This document shows, piece by piece, positions 6,856 through 12,584 of a DNA stretch of 13,638 nt (its first letter is position 1; the number at the start of each line of letters is the position of its first letter). The notes below the pieces were generated by a model. That model made no database searches, had not been told where the DNA came from, and saw only the letters and a program-made list of their open reading frames with translations. Location: positions 1 to 13,638 of the forward strand of contig JAEZLY010000068.1 of the NCBI GenBank assembly GCA_023414985.1, read 5' to 3'. The stretch comes from Bacillota bacterium. GTDB taxonomy: Bacteria; Bacillota; Clostridia; Lachnospirales; Lachnospiraceae. Made by a program: the position numbers and the translations under genes.

Positions 6856-8073
6856 TTAAAATCTAACCCGGATCAAGCTCAGCACGTTGTCCAGACTGCT
6901 GATCTTATTTTTCAGCTCCTGTTCTTCAACATTCGCCGTGATAAAGGCATATTCTCCGGTTATCTCAGGTAATGTCACCTCTTCCACCACGCCGAAGAGC
7001 TTCTTTACCTCCTCCTTCACCTGGGCACTATCCTTCATTCGGATAAAAAATCTATGCTCAACTTTATTGATATCGGTCAGCTCCAGCTTCTTGCTGCTCC
7101 AGATCGTCCAGATATTCTTGCCGATATGCTTCGCCGCATCAACTACATCCGCCACTACTGCACTGGCAGTAGGTAATTTACCGGCACCGCTGCCATAGAA
7201 CATCACATCCCCAATGACATTGCCCTTAACGAATATCCCGTTAAAGACATCATTGACACTGTAAAGCGGATGATTTGCCTTTATCATGACAGGTGCTACC
7301 ATCGCATGAACCAGGGAGTTATTTCCACGGATGCTGGAAGCAAATAACTTAATTCTGGCTCCCATAGATTTCGCATATCTGATATCGGTATCGGTGATTT
7401 TCGTGATACCCTCTGTATAAATGTCTTCATAATCCACCTGCATGCCAAAAGCAAGAGAGGAAAGGATCGCAATCTTTCTGCAGGCATCGTAGCCTTCTAC
7501 ATCCGCCGCAGGATTGCGTTCTGCATAACCGAGCTTCTGAGCATCGGAAAGTGCCGTATCATAATCCAGCCCTTCTTCACTCATTTTAGTCAGGATATAA
7601 TTCGTGGTACCGTTTAAGATACCTGTAATCTCAACAATTTCATCCGCAGTCAGAGATTGGTTCAAGGGTCTGATGATCGGAATACCTCCGCCGACACTTG
7701 CCTCAAACAGAAAATTCAAGTTACTGGTCTTAGCAATATCGAGAAGCTCTGCTCCGTGCTTTGCTACCAGCTCTTTGTTGGAGGTAATGACGCTCTTTCC
7801 TCTTAACAGTGCCTTCTTTACAAAGGTATAGGCCGGTTCCACACCGCCCATAACCTCTACGACTATATTAATATCAGGATCCTCTAATATTATATTCACG
7901 TCGTGAACTAATTTCTCCATAATCGGATCCCCCGGAAATTCACGAAGATCCAGGACATATTTGATATTAATCTGGTCACCGGCTCTTTTTTTGATGCTCT
8001 CACCATTGGTGTTCAATACCTCGACTACACCGGATCCAATGGTGCCGTATCCTAAGACTGCAATGTTAATCAT
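6856..8073 (-). CDS. hom: Homoserine dehydrogenase
   Basis: The product is 405 residues, slightly below the usual 430 or so. It reduces aspartate semialdehyde to homoserine with NAD(P)H, the branch point toward threonine and methionine. Seen: an N-terminal Rossmann motif VLGYGTIGSG (6-15); SNKELVAKHG (98-107); the family motif GILNGTTNYIL (151-161); LGYAERNPAADVEGYDACRK (181-200), which carries the conserved catalytic-site Asp196 and Lys200; and a C-terminal ACT domain (about 325-405, ending LIRVRF), typical of threonine-regulated forms. ATG at 8073 is preceded by AGGAGGAG at good spacing. It is second in the operon, 34 bases after the UPF0735 gene, and is followed by the ApgM-type enzyme, so the unit supplies successive steps of threonine synthesis. 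Confidence 0.97.
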   Translation of the reverse strand: MINIAVLGYGTIGSGVVEVLNTNGESIKKRAGDQINIKYVLDLREFPGDPIMEKLVHDVNIILEDPDINIVVEVMGGVEPAYTFVKKALLRGKSVITSNKELVAKHGAELLDIAKTSNLNFLFEASVGGGIPIIRPLNQSLTADEIVEITGILNGTTNYILTKMSEEGLDYDTALSDAQKLGYAERNPAADVEGYDACRKIAILSSLAFGMQVDYEDIYTEGITKITDTDIRYAKSMGARIKLFASSIRGNNSLVHAMVAPVMIKANHPLYSVNDVFNGIFVKGNVIGDVMFYGSGAGKLPTASAVVADVVDAAKHIGKNIWTIWSSKKLELTDINKVEHRFFIRMKDSAQVKEEVKKLFGVVEEVTLPEITGEYAFITANVEEQELKNKISSLDNVLSLIRVRF

Positions 8074-8107
8074 CTCTGCTCCTCCTGTTCATGCTGTAAC
8101 CACTTTA

Positions 8108-8548
8108 TTATTCTCTCGAAACCAACTTTACGTAGTGGATGCCCTCCATGGCTTCAATCGCATCCATCATTACCACGGTACTGTCCGTCTGGGGCAGTAT
8201 CTCGATACTCAAGGTCAAAAGAGCGATTCCGTTTACCGGAATGCTTTGATGGATCGTAAGAATATTTGCCTCGCACTTAGCTACCTGGTTCAGTACCTTG
8301 GAGAGAAGTCCGGGTCTGTCGTCCATCTGCAGCATGAAGGTAATTGTCTTACCTCTGGTATTCTCGTAGAAGGGAAAGATATCATCCTTATATTTATAAA
8401 AGGAACTTCTGCTGATTTCAACCGCATCCGTTGCCTCCTGAACTGTCATGACACGTTCGGAATCAAGCAGACGCTTCGCCTCAACCACTTTCAGCAATAC
8501 CTCCGGTACCGCCTTCTTCTTTACAATAAAATATTGATCATCATTCAT
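8108..8548 (-). CDS. UPF0735 ACT domain protein (PheB-like), probable regulator
   Basis: The product is 146 residues. The N-terminal half (about 1-65) has the segment MTVQEATDAVEISRSSFYKY, which looks like a helix-turn-helix; the C-terminal half (about 68-146, ITFMLQMDDRPGLLSKVLNQV) is an ACT domain, a small amino-acid-sensing fold. This is the UPF0735 family; the Bacillus subtilis member PheB is encoded near phe/thr genes. The function is not established. First place in an operon with hom, the ApgM-type enzyme and lysC suggests it senses an aspartate-family amino acid and regulates the operon or its enzymes, which is inference. ATG at 8548 has AGGAGGT 9 bases upstream. The leader before it carries palindromes that could be its binding sites. 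Confidence 0.9.
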   Translation of the reverse strand: MNDDQYFIVKKKAVPEVLLKVVEAKRLLDSERVMTVQEATDAVEISRSSFYKYKDDIFPFYENTRGKTITFMLQMDDRPGLLSKVLNQVAKCEANILTIHQSIPVNGIALLTLSIEILPQTDSTVVMMDAIEAMEGIHYVKLVSRE

Positions 8549-8601
8549 TAAAATTGCACCTCCTGAGCTTATTCAGGGTAATATATGCGCTTATTGTTTC
8601 G

Positions 8602-8626
8602 AATTGTATGTATATCAAATACAATT
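8602..8626. promoter_or_regulatory. Inverted repeat in the leader of the threonine operon, candidate operator
   Basis: Perfect 8-base arms, AATTGTAT at 8602-8609 and ATACAATT at 8619-8626, with 9 bases between them. It lies just downstream of the predicted start of transcription and about 55 bases before the UPF0735 ATG. It could be a DNA operator or a weak AU-rich RNA hairpin; nothing resembling a T-box, lysine or SAM riboswitch is seen here. Confidence 0.35.
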
Positions 8627-8627
8627 G

Positions 8628-8642
8628 TCTTTCTAAGAAAGA
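8628..8642. promoter_or_regulatory. Short palindrome over the transcription start, candidate operator
   Basis: TCTTTCTAAGAAAGA, 6-base arms around TAA, directly downstream of the predicted -10 of the operon promoter. A protein bound here would block the start of transcription. In AT-rich DNA short palindromes can arise by chance, so the call is tentative. Confidence 0.3.
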
Positions 8643-8643
8643 T

Positions 8644-8672
8644 ATACTACCATATAATTATTCATATTGCAA
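8644..8672 (-). promoter_or_regulatory. Probable promoter of the UPF0735-hom-apgM-lysC operon
   Basis: On the minus strand there is TTGCAA (8672-8667), a 17-base spacer and TAGTAT (8649-8644), with TGG immediately before the -10 as an extended -10 element. The predicted start is near 8637, giving a leader of about 90 bases. The -10 is imperfect, as expected for a regulated promoter. Confidence 0.55.
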
Positions 8673-8780
8673 GAGCATTTTACCATGAAAAAAAGAAAAA
8701 ATAAATCTTTGTTACTTATGCTTGAAAGGGCAAGGATAAATATTAATATTTTTGTATAAAAATTAATTCCTGATATCCAC

Positions 8781-8810
8781 TTGCATTCTTCCATAAGATA
8801 TGGCTATAAT
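8781..8810 (+). promoter_or_regulatory. Sigma-A promoter of the structured leader and Nudix gene
   Basis: TTGCAT (8781-8786), an 18-base spacer and a perfect TATAAT (8805-8810). Transcription should begin near 8817, about 28 bases before the structured element at 8845. The AT-rich stretch 8675-8780 between this and the divergent operon promoter holds nothing else that I can support. Confidence 0.7.
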
Positions 8811-8844
8811 TTTATATTATTATGAATATGCAGACATGACAAAG

Positions 8845-8971
8845 AAGACAAAAGGTCCTGTCACCGTGGGGGGCAGGATAAACATGCCCGGGAATACTGC
8901 TGGAAGTTTACTTCCAAGCGGCGTTCTTGGGTATGTGTTTCAGCCGGTTTTCCGGCTGAACCTTTTGTCTT
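8845..8971 (+). ncRNA. Unidentified structured RNA: candidate riboswitch leader or small RNA
   Basis: A 127-nt GC-rich element in AT-rich surroundings. P1: AAGACAAAAGGT (8845-8856) pairs perfectly with ACCTTTTGTCTT (8960-8971), 12 bp. P2: CCTGTC (8857-8862) with GGCAGG (8872-8877), loop ACCGTGGGG. P3: a long hairpin from CATGCCC (8883-8889) to GGGTATG (8929-8935), about 23 pairs with several G-U pairs, one mismatch and one bulge, closed by loop TTTA. P4: TTCAGCCGG (8939-8947) with CCGGCTGAA (8952-8960), loop TTTT. So three hairpins radiate from one closing stem. P4 followed by CCTTTTGTCTT looks like an intrinsic terminator, and the same T-rich bases form the 3' strand of P1. It lies between a promoter and the Nudix gene ATG (35 bases further). 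I recognise no known family; a mobile miniature element with 12-bp terminal inverted repeats is the alternative. Confidence 0.6.
8939..8971 (+). terminator. Terminator-like hairpin at the end of the structured leader
   Basis: A 9-bp perfect stem TTCAGCCGG/CCGGCTGAA with a TTTT loop, followed by CCTTTTGTCTT. The T tract is interrupted, so termination may be partial or conditional. Position ahead of the Nudix ATG fits either transcription attenuation or the 3' end of a separate small RNA of about 150 bases. Confidence 0.5.
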
Positions 8972-9005
8972 AACATTGCTTATAATTGAAAGGAATCGAT
9001 CGCCT

Positions 9006-9674
9006 ATGAATATAGAAGAATTCAGAAAGCTGCAGGAACAGATTGGATATCGAGCAGAGATCAACGGTTGGGAGGAATATTTCCGTTCCGTGGTATTAGT
9101 CCTGCTCATTCCGATTGACGGCACCTACCACTTTGTATTTCAAAAACGCAGCCGAACGATCCGACAGGGAGGCGAACTATGCTTTCCGGGCGGAAGAATT
9201 GACAAGTCCGATCAATCCCTGGAACAGACTGCGCTTAGGGAAACGACAGAGGAGCTGGGCATCCCGGCTGATCAGATAGAAATCATCGGCAGATTGAATA
9301 CGATTGTAGCGCCCATGGGGACAATAGTGGATGCTTTTGTGGGCATCGCAGATATCAGGAAAGAAGATATCAGGATCAATCCAAAGGAGGTTGAACGAAT
9401 TCTTACACTACCTGTTTCTTATTTTATTGAACATCAGCCCGAACGCTATGGTGCTGAGGTTCACGTCAGCCCAACCCATACAGATCAGGAAACCGGTCAG
9501 GAAGTCATCCTGCTGCCGGCGGAAGAATTGGGATTACCCGATACATACAAAAAACCCTGGGGAGGATTCCAATACAGTGTACTGGTGTATCAGCTGGAGG
9601 GAGAGATCCTCTGGGGGATTACAGCCAGATTGGTCGATGATTTTATTCATAGGATAACAGGTAAGAGCCAGTAA
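9006..9674 (+). CDS. Nudix hydrolase, CoA pyrophosphatase-like (NudL/YeaB type)
   Basis: The product is 222 residues. ATG at 9006 is chosen because AAAGGA lies 11 bases upstream; an in-frame TTG at 8976 has no ribosome site. The Nudix box runs from about 62 to 86 (GGRIDKSDQSLEQTALRETT, then EELGI), matching Gx5Ex7REUxEExGU. Just before it, FQKRSRTIRQGGELCFPGG (45-63) fits the NuCoA signature of coenzyme A diphosphatases, which cut CoA to 3',5'-ADP and phosphopantetheine. The substrate is therefore inferred to be CoA or a related nucleotide conjugate. No signal peptide or membrane segment is seen. The gene stands alone on the plus strand, behind the structured leader, and converges with the amino-acid importer operon. 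If the leader is a riboswitch, its ligand may relate to CoA or nucleotide metabolism, but this is speculation. Confidence 0.9.
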   Translation: MNIEEFRKLQEQIGYRAEINGWEEYFRSVVLVLLIPIDGTYHFVFQKRSRTIRQGGELCFPGGRIDKSDQSLEQTALRETTEELGIPADQIEIIGRLNTIVAPMGTIVDAFVGIADIRKEDIRINPKEVERILTLPVSYFIEHQPERYGAEVHVSPTHTDQETGQEVILLPAEELGLPDTYKKPWGGFQYSVLVYQLEGEILWGITARLVDDFIHRITGKSQ

Positions 9675-9755
9675 TCAGAACACATCGGGAAAGGAAAAAG
9701 GTCAAATTAGTACAAAATACAGGTGCCGATTTTGATGTAATTTCGATAAATCAAA

Positions 9756-9808
9756 AAGGTCCGTCGCGAGGAACAGGATATTCTACCTGTTCTTTCATGG
9801 CGGACCTT
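9756..9808 (-). terminator. Long hairpin terminator between convergent units
   Basis: AAGGTCCGTC at 9756-9765 and GGCGGACCTT at 9799-9808 form the base, AACAGG (9772-9777) with CCTGTT (9786-9791) the top; with G-U pairs, one mismatch and one bulge the stem reaches about 22 pairs around an 8-base loop. On the minus strand it is followed by TTTTTGATTT, a good T tract, so it ends the amino-acid importer operon, about 15 bases after the ATPase stop codon. On the plus strand the following bases (ATCTTATATCTT) are less T-rich, so it may act on the Nudix gene more weakly. Confidence 0.85.
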
Positions 9809-9823
9809 ATCTTATATCTTAGA

Positions 9824-10546
9824 TTATAATATCTTGGAGAGGAATTCCTGCAGACGGGGGTGGGTCGGATGGTCGAAGAATTCTTCCGGTGTATTCTGTT
9901 CCACAATCACACCTTCGTCTATAAACAGGACACGGGTTGCAACCTTCTTGGCAAAACGCATCTCATGGGTTACCACCACCATGGTCATGCCTTCTTCTGC
10001 CAGCTGAGTCATTAAGTCAAGTACCTCACCTACCATCTCAGGATCCAGAGCAGAGGTTGGTTCATCAAAAAGCATGACATCCGGATTCATTGCCAAGGCA
10101 CGAACGATTGCAATTCGCTGCTTCTGACCGCCGGACAGCTGATTAGGATAAGCCCCAGCCTTTTCAGTCAGGCCAATTCGCTGAAGCAGTTCATAAGCCT
10201 TCATTTCGGCCTGTTCCTTCGTCATCAGTCCCAGTTTGATCGGTGCAAGCGTGATATTCTCCAGGACAGACAGGTGGGGAAACAGATTGAACTGTTGGAA
10301 TACCATACCCATCTTACAGCGGATTCTATTAATATCCGTATTTTTATCCGTAATATTCTCTCCCTCGAACCAGATCTCACCTCCGGTGGGCATTTCCAAT
10401 AAATTTAAGCATCGAAGGAAGGTTGACTTACCCGAGCCGGAGGGTCCGATCACAACTACCTTCTCACCTTTTTCGATTGTTTCACTGATTCCGTTCAGAA
10501 CGACATGGTCTCCGAAAGACTTTTGCAGATTCTTAGTGACGATCAC
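9824..10546 (-). CDS. Polar amino-acid ABC transporter, ATP-binding protein (GlnQ/ArtM-like)
   Basis: The product is 240 residues, standard for the family. The start is taken as GTG at 10546, 9 bases after AAAGGAGGT; an upstream in-frame TTG at 10567 would overlap that ribosome site. Motifs: Walker A GPSGSGKST (34-42), Q-loop Gln84 in MVFQQFNLFPH, ABC signature LSGGQ (137-141), Walker B VMLFDE (157-162), D-loop SALDPE, and switch His194. The protein powers import of a polar or charged amino acid together with the permease and binding protein encoded just upstream. The gene overlaps the end of the permease gene by 14 bases and its ribosome site lies within the permease coding sequence, indicating translational coupling. 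It is the last gene of the operon. Confidence 0.95.
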   Translation of the reverse strand: MIVTKNLQKSFGDHVVLNGISETIEKGEKVVVIGPSGSGKSTFLRCLNLLEMPTGGEIWFEGENITDKNTDINRIRCKMGMVFQQFNLFPHLSVLENITLAPIKLGLMTKEQAEMKAYELLQRIGLTEKAGAYPNQLSGGQKQRIAIVRALAMNPDVMLFDEPTSALDPEMVGEVLDLMTQLAEEGMTMVVVTHEMRFAKKVATRVLFIDEGVIVEQNTPEEFFDHPTHPRLQEFLSKIL

Positions 10547-11213
10547 CCTTAGCCAACCTCCTTTCAAATACAGATAATAGTTTTGTTAAGCCCATAACGA
10601 TGATCAGATAGCAGAGGGCGGCGATAATCAGCGGAGGGAGGATATCCCAGGTTCTGGAACCGATATACTGTGCCGCTTTTGTCAAGTCGGTTACTGCAAT
10701 GACACCTGCTACGGAGGTCTCCTTGATCAGTACAATAAATTCATTGCCCAATGCGGGAAGGATATTCCTGATTGCCTGGGGAAGAATGATCAATCTCATT
10801 GTCTGAACATAGTTCAGGCCCAGAGAGCGTCCTGCTTCCATCTGTCCGCGGTCAATGGATTCGATACCTGCGCGGATGATTTCAGCCACGTAAGCGCCGG
10901 AATTGATACCGAAGCATACAGCGCCCACTACCAGCTCGTTGGTATTTCTGGATGTAAAGATCAGGTTATAGATAATCAGCAGCTGGACCATCAACGGTGT
11001 CCCGCGGATAATATTAATATATACATTACATAACCCTACCATTATTTTTTTATTGGCGCTGGCGGCTGTCACCTTCACGATTGCCACAAGAACACCGATC
11101 GCAATACCAAGCAGGATAGCAAAAAACGAAATCAAAAGGGTAACCTTCAAACCATCCAGATATGCGATATATCGGTTGTCCGGAACCAGGGCATCATACA
11201 TTCTATTTAGCAA
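10533..11213 (-). CDS. Polar amino-acid ABC transporter, permease protein (HisM/GlnP family)
   Basis: The product is 226 residues with about five membrane segments, for example VTLLISFFAILLGIAIGVLV at 24-43 and ILPPLIIAALCYLIIVMGL at 191-209. It carries the family mark RGTPLMVQL (70-78) and the EAA loop EAGRSLGLNYVQTMRLIILP (126-145), which docks on the ATPase. The start is taken as TTG at 11213, because GGGAGGT ends 6 bases before it; the first ATG (11201) would be 18 bases from that site. It forms the membrane channel, probably as a homodimer since only one permease gene is present. About 106 bases separate it from the binding-protein gene, with a small hairpin between them; the ATPase gene overlaps its 3' end. 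Confidence 0.94.
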   Translation of the reverse strand: MLNRMYDALVPDNRYIAYLDGLKVTLLISFFAILLGIAIGVLVAIVKVTAASANKKIMVGLCNVYINIIRGTPLMVQLLIIYNLIFTSRNTNELVVGAVCFGINSGAYVAEIIRAGIESIDRGQMEAGRSLGLNYVQTMRLIILPQAIRNILPALGNEFIVLIKETSVAGVIAVTDLTKAAQYIGSRTWDILPPLIIAALCYLIIVMGLTKLLSVFERRLAKGDRH

Positions 11214-11260
11214 TTTCTTACCTCCCGGAAGTTAAATTCCAATTATTAAACAAAGAGAGA

Positions 11261-11283
11261 GGCTGTCAGTGTAGATAACAGCC
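11261..11283 (-). promoter_or_regulatory. Small intergenic hairpin, possible partial terminator or mRNA-stability stem
   Basis: On the minus strand GGCTGT (11283-11278) pairs with ACAGCC (11266-11261) around an 11-base loop, followed by TCTCTCTTTGTTT. Stems at this position in importer operons often let the binding-protein transcript outnumber the permease and ATPase message. The stem is only 6 bp and the T tract is broken, so this is tentative. Confidence 0.4.
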
Positions 11284-11319
11284 CCCTTGTACTTATTTGA
11301 AAGAATTCATCCAGTAATA

Positions 11320-12063
11320 CTATTTGTTTGTATGATTAGCTGTAAATTCTTCAATCTTTCCATTATCCTTTAATTCCTGGATAACAGAGTTAATCTGATC
11401 CAGTAATTCCTTATTTCCTTTTTTCACTGCGATGGCATACTTATCCTGGAACAGGGTTCCGTCAAGAATCTTGAGCTCTGCATTGGCTTTTACCAATTCT
11501 TCTGCCGGATACTGATCCATAACGATACAATCAATCTTACCGTTCTTTAAGTCTTCAGCTGCCTGTGCAAATTTTGTGTAACGCTTAATTTCTTTTGCAC
11601 TGATATTTGCTTCTACATAGAAGTCAGCAATGTTGCCCTGCTGAACACCTACTACCTTATCCGCAAGATCCGCATCGGATACGGCTGTTACTGCCGGAGT
11701 CGCAGCATTTACGACAACTACTTCAGTGGAGTCTACATAATCAACAGAGAAATCCATGACCTTCTGACGTTCTTCGTTCACAGATACACCTGCTGCCACG
11801 AAATCAACCTTACCCTGCTGTACAGCCATCAATGCTCCGTCAAAGTCCATATTCTGAATCTCTAATTTCTTGCCCATCTTATCGGCAATTGCCTGAGCAA
11901 TGTCCATATCAACGCCTACTACCTTATCACCTTCCATGTATTCGTAAGGTGCAAAACCGGCTTCTGTACCAACAATCAGGGTATCACTTTCCTTCTTGCA
12001 GCCGGACAGCATAGTAACTGTCAAACCGGCAACGAGTAACATACTAATCACTTTCTTCTTCAT
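11320..12063 (-). CDS. Amino-acid ABC transporter substrate-binding lipoprotein
   Basis: The product is 247 residues. The N-terminus MKKKVISMLLVAGLTVTMLS is a lipoprotein signal peptide, with lipobox LSGC and Cys22 as the likely lipid-bearing residue, so it is anchored outside the membrane. The mature part is a type 3 solute-binding domain (SBP_bac_3): LIVGTEAGFAPYEYMEGDKV, GVDMDIAQAIADKMG, FDGALMAVQQGKVDFVAAG, and a DFSVDYVDS segment. It is expected to deliver a polar or charged amino acid to the permease; the exact ligand is not shown. ATG at 12063 is used, with GGAGG 10 bases upstream; GTG at 12069, two codons earlier, is closer to that site and is possible. It follows cheW by only about 30 bases, with no promoter seen between. 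Confidence 0.95.
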   Translation of the reverse strand: MKKKVISMLLVAGLTVTMLSGCKKESDTLIVGTEAGFAPYEYMEGDKVVGVDMDIAQAIADKMGKKLEIQNMDFDGALMAVQQGKVDFVAAGVSVNEERQKVMDFSVDYVDSTEVVVVNAATPAVTAVSDADLADKVVGVQQGNIADFYVEANISAKEIKRYTKFAQAAEDLKNGKIDCIVMDQYPAEELVKANAELKILDGTLFQDKYAIAVKKGNKELLDQINSVIQELKDNGKIEEFTANHTNK

Positions 12064-12095
12064 TTTCACTTAGCCTCCACGTTTTATTTCGACAG

Positions 12096-12554
12096 TTATT
12101 TATTGATAACTGCTTTAATCTTATTCTGCTCTTCCTCAGATAGTATTCCGTCATGATCCAGAACAATAATCAGACGGTCACCGATATTTGCCACGGATTT
12201 CATATAAGAAGTATCCTTCCCCTGAACCACTGGAGGCACGTCAAACACCTGGCCCTCTTCAAACTGTACTATTTCAGACATTTTATCAATTTCATAAGCC
12301 ATCAAAATTCCGTTAGAGGTAGTTATGATGAAACGGGTATCGTCACTTACTTCCAGATCTTCCATACCGAATTTTCTGCGTAAACTATATACCGGAATAA
12401 CATCGCCCCTCAATTTTATGATACCTTTGAGGTTTTTAGGGAAACTGGCTACCGGCTCGATCGCCATGAATTTCTCAATAATGTTAACTTCCATGATATC
12501 CATTCCATACTCTTCTTCTCCAAGCATAAATATCGCCTGCTTCGTACTTTGCAT
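12096..12554 (-). CDS. cheW: CheW-type chemotaxis coupling protein
   Basis: The product is 152 residues and consists of one CheW domain. Typical features are QAIFMLGEEEYGMDIMEVNI at 6-25, the segment ASFPKNLKGIIKLRGDVIPV (36-55; family pattern P..i.G.i.lRG..iPv.dLr), and LIIVLDHDGILS near the end. CheW links chemoreceptors to the kinase CheA at the cell pole. ATG at 12554 has AAAGGAGGGG at good spacing. It lies 30 bases after prfB and about 30 bases before the amino-acid-binding lipoprotein gene, all on one strand, so co-transcription is likely. No CheA, receptor or flagellar gene is in the window; a solitary cheW away from a che cluster could serve a special receptor set or a non-chemotactic Che-like pathway. 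Confidence 0.92.
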   Translation of the reverse strand: MQSTKQAIFMLGEEEYGMDIMEVNIIEKFMAIEPVASFPKNLKGIIKLRGDVIPVYSLRRKFGMEDLEVSDDTRFIITTSNGILMAYEIDKMSEIVQFEEGQVFDVPPVVQGKDTSYMKSVANIGDRLIIVLDHDGILSEEEQNKIKAVINK

Positions 12555-12584
12555 AGGTACCCCTCCTTTAAGGAATCTCTCAAG

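Noticed and set aside
8549..8640. T-box or lysine riboswitch ahead of the UPF0735-hom-apgM-lysC operon
   Set aside because: The leader is only about 90 bases, AT-rich, and lacks the T-box sequence or the conserved lysine aptamer strings.
8845..8971. SRP RNA, 6S RNA, tmRNA or RNase P RNA as identity of the structured element
   Set aside because: The conserved cores (for example GGAAGGAAGCAG-like SRP tetraloop region, RNase P GAGGAAAGTCC, tmRNA tRNA-like ends) are not present, and the length and fold do not fit.
8845..8971. Miniature transposable element with 12-bp terminal inverted repeats
   Set aside because: No clear target-site duplication flanks it, and the internal G-U-rich hairpins plus the upstream promoter fit RNA better. 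It stays as an alternative because genome copies could not be searched.
8861..9124. 87-codon minus-strand reading frame over the structured element and Nudix start
   Set aside because: It runs through RNA hairpins and antisense to the Nudix gene, with no ribosome site or recognisable protein.
9730..9757. TTTTGAT/ATCAAAA inverted repeat after the Nudix gene as its terminator
   Set aside because: The stem is A-T only and has no T tract on the plus strand; the bases are better explained as the T tract of the minus-strand terminator.
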